DNA of 64,000 bases from Shewanella canadensis (GTDB lineage Bacteria > Pseudomonadota > Gammaproteobacteria > Enterobacterales > Shewanellaceae): positions 62,001 to 126,000 of the forward strand of contig NZ_RXNU01000012.1 of the NCBI RefSeq assembly GCF_003966225.1. The letters are read 5' to 3'. The notes beneath the pieces were generated by a model, which was given only the letters and a program-made list of their open reading frames with translations, was not told the DNA's origin and did not search any database. Shown piece by piece: positions 60,456-64,000 of this stretch. Both the position numbers and the translations under genes were made by a program. How positions within the stretch are numbered: the first letter of the stretch is position 1; the number at the start of each line of letters is the position of its first letter.

Positions 60456-60741
60456 GTTTGCTGCCGGGTAAGATTATCTATAAGGTCGCTCGGCTTTTTA
60501 CTGTGTTATCGCGCCAATAAAGGGCCGGTAACACGTCTATCCCTTCTTCTCTTTGGCTGTTCCGGCATCTCAATTCCCCCATCCATATTTGAAACTCAGT
60601 AAATATTCCTGATTATGTTGCAAACCTTTAGTCGTATTAATAGAATTACTGTTTGTTGTGAACGTTTTGTATCGGGGCTAGCTTCGGGGAGCCGGGAACA
60701 GCAACACCTATGTTGGCAAAAAATATGGAGGCTAATCGCAA

Positions 60742-62412
60742 ATGTTCCATAGAGCGTGTGTTTCATTATTTCTGTGCTTGAGCCTTATCGGGTGCAGTTT
60801 CGCTACCTTCGCGGCGCCCTCCCTGGACCAATCGTTTCTGTTTCGCGCCTCTCCCCATGAAAGTGCTCCCTCTAAGCACAGCGATGTGATGACGTGGTTG
60901 TCATCATTGGAAAAAGCCAACAAGATCAGTCTAACGGGTGGGAGTTATTGGTTAGCCATGCCAGTTTTGATGTATGAAGCCGAGCCAGAGTGGGTGGTCA
61001 ATGTTAGAAACTCAATCGTGGAGTCACTGGATTACTACGTTATCGGAGATGATGGCAGTTATCAAAAGGCACACACTGGCTACGATGCACCCTATGAATT
61101 TCTGTTCGATTATGGTCGTAAAGTTGAATTGAATTATGGTGTGGAGTACTGGCTAATCGTTCGAATAGAGAGCCGCTACTTCTCCTCTGTCCCCAAGGTA
61201 GAGCTAAAATCATACGACGAACATAAGAGAAGTTCAGATCTGGAGGCGATGGCGGTGATCTTGTGCCTCGGCGGCCTCTTATTTATTGCTCTATATAATT
61301 TACTCATTTACACCTCAATTTTAGACCGTGCCTTTCTCTATTATGGCTTATATGTATTGGTCTACTTTGTGGGGTGGGGCTTAACTTTCCATATCCCGGC
61401 TCACTTAATGAGCTTTCATAACTTAGAGCTTCACCATCTGTTCTTTATCGGATTGCCGATTTTTAATATCCTATTTTATAAGCACTTTCTCCAGCTTCCT
61501 GAATATTCACCTAAGTTATGGTTTTTAAGTAAAGTGCTGCTGTGGGCCTGCGTGATTGCCTTGCCTACCAGTATCTTTCTGGTCTCTCATACGGCGCTTA
61601 TCGCCTCAGTGTTAATCATGCTCTGGATCGTGCTTGCCATCACCTGTGGTAACGTTTGTCTGCTCAAAGGGTTTTCCCCAGCGCGTTATTTTATCTTTGC
61701 CTTTACCTGCCTGTTACTGCCGGCCGTGATTATCTTGCCCGGTAATCTGGGGCTCACTCCGGATTTTTTTGCGTACGCCGAGTTGGCCACCTTAGTGGGC
61801 GGCACCGCCGATGCCCTGCTTTTATCATTGGCGCTGGCAAATAAGATAAAGTTACTCTCCGAAGAGCGGCAAACATACATAGAAACATTAGGAGAAGCCT
61901 GGGAAAAAGTGCGTCAAGATCAACTGACCGAACTACCGAATCGTCATGCGTTCGATGAATTTATGCAGTCTGAGGCACGACTAGGTAAAGATGCGAAGCA
62001 AACTCAACATCTGTTTTTATTAGATCTCGATGGCCTCCAGCAGGTCAATCACCAGCTTGGACATCAAGAGGGGGATTGTTTATTGCAGTATGCGGCTAAA
62101 CAATTGACAGCGATCTGTGATGCGTTTGAAAGCACGAGTCTGTTTCGTATCGGAGGCGATAACTTTGTTATTCTGGTATCGGTCGAACAGACTCCCGATA
62201 TCGAAGCCCGGTTAGCTGAACTCTCAATAACTATCGAAAAAGAGGGCGGTAAAGATACCGGGCTCAGCTATGGTTATGCCTTAAATCAGGATGCGAATGA
62301 TGCCAGTGAGTGGTTGAGAACCGCAGATATGAATATGTATATTCGTAAGGCGGAAAAACGTCGACTCAAGCATAGCCAAAGCAGAACGATTCCAATGGAT
62401 TCTCTGGTATAG
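60742..62412 (+). CDS. 7TMR-DISM receptor with degenerate GGDEF domain
   Basis: A 556-residue membrane receptor. A signal or anchor (about 1-25) precedes a periplasmic DISM-type domain with YWLIVRIESRYFS near 135-150, then seven membrane helices (about 165-370) and a GGDEF-like domain (DQLTELPNRHAFDEF near 393). The active site reads RIGGDNF near 470: the catalytic acid position is Asn and there is no RxxD site. It may be inactive or weakly active, acting instead by binding GTP or partners. Confidence 0.88.
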   Translation: MFHRACVSLFLCLSLIGCSFATFAAPSLDQSFLFRASPHESAPSKHSDVMTWLSSLEKANKISLTGGSYWLAMPVLMYEAEPEWVVNVRNSIVESLDYYVIGDDGSYQKAHTGYDAPYEFLFDYGRKVELNYGVEYWLIVRIESRYFSSVPKVELKSYDEHKRSSDLEAMAVILCLGGLLFIALYNLLIYTSILDRAFLYYGLYVLVYFVGWGLTFHIPAHLMSFHNLELHHLFFIGLPIFNILFYKHFLQLPEYSPKLWFLSKVLLWACVIALPTSIFLVSHTALIASVLIMLWIVLAITCGNVCLLKGFSPARYFIFAFTCLLLPAVIILPGNLGLTPDFFAYAELATLVGGTADALLLSLALANKIKLLSEERQTYIETLGEAWEKVRQDQLTELPNRHAFDEFMQSEARLGKDAKQTQHLFLLDLDGLQQVNHQLGHQEGDCLLQYAAKQLTAICDAFESTSLFRIGGDNFVILVSVEQTPDIEARLAELSITIEKEGGKDTGLSYGYALNQDANDASEWLRTADMNMYIRKAEKRRLKHSQSRTIPMDSLV

Positions 62413-62467
62413 CGCTTCGAGCCTGTGCCTATGTCAATGCTTAGCCTTAAGCCGCCAGCTCTCCTTT

Positions 62468-62638
62468 TTACTGCCACTTTTGCTCTTGATGCTCGCCTTC
62501 GAGCCCCTCGAAGTACTGACGCTTCTGAACTGCTTCTTGCCTGCGTCTGTGCTTATTTTGCTTAGTTCTCTGTTTACCTTGACTATTTTCGTCTTCATTC
62601 TCCCTGAGTGAATAACTCTTTTCATAGAAGCTTGTCAT
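62468..62638 (-). CDS. Small basic hydrophilic protein, unknown
   Basis: A possible 56-residue protein MTSFYEKSYSLRENEDENSQ... ending EHQEQKWQ, very rich in Gln, Lys, Arg and Glu, with no membrane segment. GGAG lies 6 nt before the ATG. Coding status is supported by the ribosome site and protein-like composition but not by a known family. The IS3 element is inserted 32 bp upstream and may have separated it from its promoter. Confidence 0.5.
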   Translation of the reverse strand: MTSFYEKSYSLRENEDENSQGKQRTKQNKHRRRQEAVQKRQYFEGLEGEHQEQKWQ

Positions 62639-62742
62639 ATTCATCTCCAATTAAAGCTGCGACCAATAGAATGTGTAACCCTCCCCTAAAATAGTCCCAT
62701 GCATAATTAGAGTTCTCCCGGTACACTGAAATCTCAAGGAGA

Positions 62743-63015
62743 ATGATAATGAAGAAATCACGCTATACCGAAACTCAGATAATTAAGATCCTGAAAGAAG
62801 TAGAAGGTGGTCGTCTGATCAAGGAAGTCAGCCGGGAATATGGTATTTCAGAGGCTACCTATTACAACTGGAAGAGTAAGTTCGGTGGTATGGAAGCCTC
62901 AGACATTAAACGCTTACGCGAGCTTGAAGATGAAAATCGACGCTTAAAACAGATGTTTGCAGACATCAGTTTGGAACATAAGATCCTCAAAGATCTCGTC
63001 GAAAAAAAGCTCTGA
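62743..63015 (+). CDS. IS3 transposase OrfA
   Basis: A 90-residue helix-turn-helix protein (ETQIIKILKEVEGGRLIKEVSREYGISEATYYNWK) followed by a leucine-zipper-like coil, as in IS407-group OrfA. GGAGAATGATA precedes the ATG. It ends in KKL with the frameshift signal at 63003-63009 just before the TGA. Confidence 0.94.
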   Translation: MIMKKSRYTETQIIKILKEVEGGRLIKEVSREYGISEATYYNWKSKFGGMEASDIKRLRELEDENRRLKQMFADISLEHKILKDLVEKKL

Positions 63016-63860
63016 AGCCAGCGGTTAGGCGCGAACTGGTTGATTATGTGCTCAATGTACATCAAACCAGTATTCGTCTTGCCTGCCGCGTTGTTGGCAT
63101 CAGTCCATCGGTATACCGCTATCAGCCTGATAAGTGCCGGGATGACCCCGTTATTGCAGCGCTTCAGGAGCATGCCGAAAAATATCCGGCATACGGGTTT
63201 GGCAAGCTGTTTAAAGTCCTTAGACGCAAGGGAAAGTCATGGAACCATAAACGTGTTTACCGCGTGTATTGCGAGCTTAAATTGAACTTCCGACGTAAGG
63301 GCAAGAAGCGCCTGCCTAATCGCAATCCCGCACCGTTAGCGGTTCCTGAGGCAATGAATCAATGTTGGTCGATGGACTTTATGTGTGACAGTTTACACTG
63401 CGGGCATCGCTTCCGAACGTTTAATGTCATTGATGATTTTAACCGGGAAATATTGGCTATCGAAGTCGATTTAAGCCTCCCGGCCCAACGCGTTATCAGA
63501 GTGCTAGAGCGGATTATTGCCTGGCGTGGTATGCCACAAAAGCTGCGGATGGATAATGGTCCGGAGTTTATCTCTCTGGCTTTAGCTGATTGGGCGGAGC
63601 TCAACCGAGTTCAACTGGAGCACATCAAACCGGGAAAACCGACACAGAACTCGTATATCGAGCGATTTAATCGCACATATCGAACAGAAGTTTTGGACAT
63701 GTATCTGTTTAAAAGTCTCAGGGAGGTACGTGAAATTACAGATAATTGGATGAATGAATATAACGAAGAGCGGCCACATGATTCACTTGGAGATCTAACT
63801 CCGTGGGAATATTTGGCGAGCAAGAAACAGGGAGGAAACTCTACTTTTAAGTGGAACTAA
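63010..63860 (+). CDS. IS3 transposase OrfB, DDE integrase
   Basis: The -1 frame opens through the A AAA AAG site as ALKPAVRRELVDYVL, giving an OrfAB fusion of about 370 residues; an ATG at 63048 could also start OrfB alone. The catalytic triad is visible: D in WSMDFMCDSL, D in RMDNGPEF, E in YIERFNRTYR, with the K/R seven residues after the last. Confidence 0.93.
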
Positions 63861-63938
63861 AATAGGGAGGTTTACAAATGTATCGCTGTCCTTTTCTCAT
63901 TTCTGTGTTGATTTGTTTTCTGAGGGAGTAACCGTGAG

Positions 63939-64000
63939 TTCAACAACGCGCCTTGAATTCAAAAATCAGAGAGGCTCTGAATGGAGCATTCTTCAATGAA
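63939..64000. repeat. Dispersed repeat, second copy, cut by window end
   Basis: TTCAACAACGCGCCTTGAATT, then GAGAGGCTCTGAATGGAGCA, follow the order of the 36620-36690 copy with moderate divergence. Confidence 0.55.

Larger units (their letters stand above)
62674..63876 (+). mobile_element. IS3-family (IS407-like) insertion sequence, complete
   Basis: A 1203-bp element with imperfect terminal inverted repeats (TGTAACCCTCCCCTA... left; TGTAAACCTCCCTAT... read inward from the right). A 4-bp target duplication AATG flanks it at 62670-62673 and 63877-63880. It has orfA and orfB joined by a slippery A AAA AAG. All parts look intact, so it may be active. Confidence 0.92.

Noticed and set aside
62434..62625. 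63-codon basic frame on the minus strand
   Set aside because: It overlaps the 62468-62638 frame, which has a proper ribosome site and more protein-like composition.

Overview
The window looks like a chromosomal segment of a marine gammaproteobacterium, most likely Shewanella. The support is gene order and family membership read from the sequence: gcvA - ygdD - rlmM, xni near ppnN, dxs - ispA - xseB next to sodium-type motor genes pomAB, divergent nadK / grpE, phoBR - pstS, many GGDEF/EAL proteins, a DUF3192 protein and several dispersed palindromic repeats. No rRNA, tRNA, prophage or CRISPR array was seen. Only the IS3-type element near the right edge is a clear transposon.

Layout. 1-12.1 kb is rich in cyclic-di-GMP genes: a truncated GGDEF-EAL protein, an HDOD protein, a membrane GGDEF-EAL protein with a decayed GGDEF, and a 1020-residue 5TM-PAS-GGDEF-EAL protein. 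Interspersed are a probable tRNA hydroxylation pair (trhP-like U32 protein with yfhL-like ferredoxin), a thioesterase, a solute-binding protein and a DEAD-box helicase. 12-24.6 kb holds a secreted nuclease/phosphatase-like lipoprotein, a COG0523 GTPase, a MATE exporter, a TPR-TonB protein, nadK/grpE (with a textbook heat-shock promoter), the dxs-ispA-xseB isoprenoid operon and pomAB. 24.7-36.4 kb has thiI, gcvA-hydrolase-DUF423-rlmM, an NAD-type isocitrate dehydrogenase, a large S9 peptidase, marC, a methyltransferase-like membrane protein and an acetyltransferase. 36.8-49.1 kb has a B12-binding radical SAM protein with a CX4CX2C cluster motif, DUF3192, xni, ppnN, a coiled-coil diguanylate cyclase, a TPR membrane protein whose GGDEF domain is eroded, an M61 peptidase and rdgC. 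49.3-54.1 kb has a porin and the phosphate regulon genes phoB, phoR and pstS, with a clear Pho box before pstS. 55-62.6 kb has an M9-like collagenase domain, an M1 aminopeptidase, a glutathione peroxidase, a YfaZ-like outer-membrane protein and a 7TMR-DISM protein. The IS3 element follows.

The most interesting part is non-coding. The two gaps at 54.1-55.4 kb and 58.3-58.9 kb hold five related minus-strand transcription units of about 100-195 nt. Each ends in an intrinsic terminator with a 7-8 U tail. Four start at an exact sigma-E type promoter (GAACTT, 16 nt, TCTGA or TCAAA) and the fifth at a degenerate version. Each carries the complement of a Shine-Dalgarno plus AUG region (GUUCAUCAU...CUCCC in four of them, a rearranged version in the other), as in the enterobacterial porin regulator MicA. 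The porin at 49.4 kb has a matching ATGATGAAC start region. I read this as a tandem family of sigma-E-dependent, probably Hfq-binding antisense regulators of outer-membrane protein mRNAs.

A second theme is small duplications at gene ends. The 3' ends of phoR, marC and the MATE gene are echoed just past their stop codons. Two short inverted-repeat elements supply or overlap the stop codons of adjacent genes.
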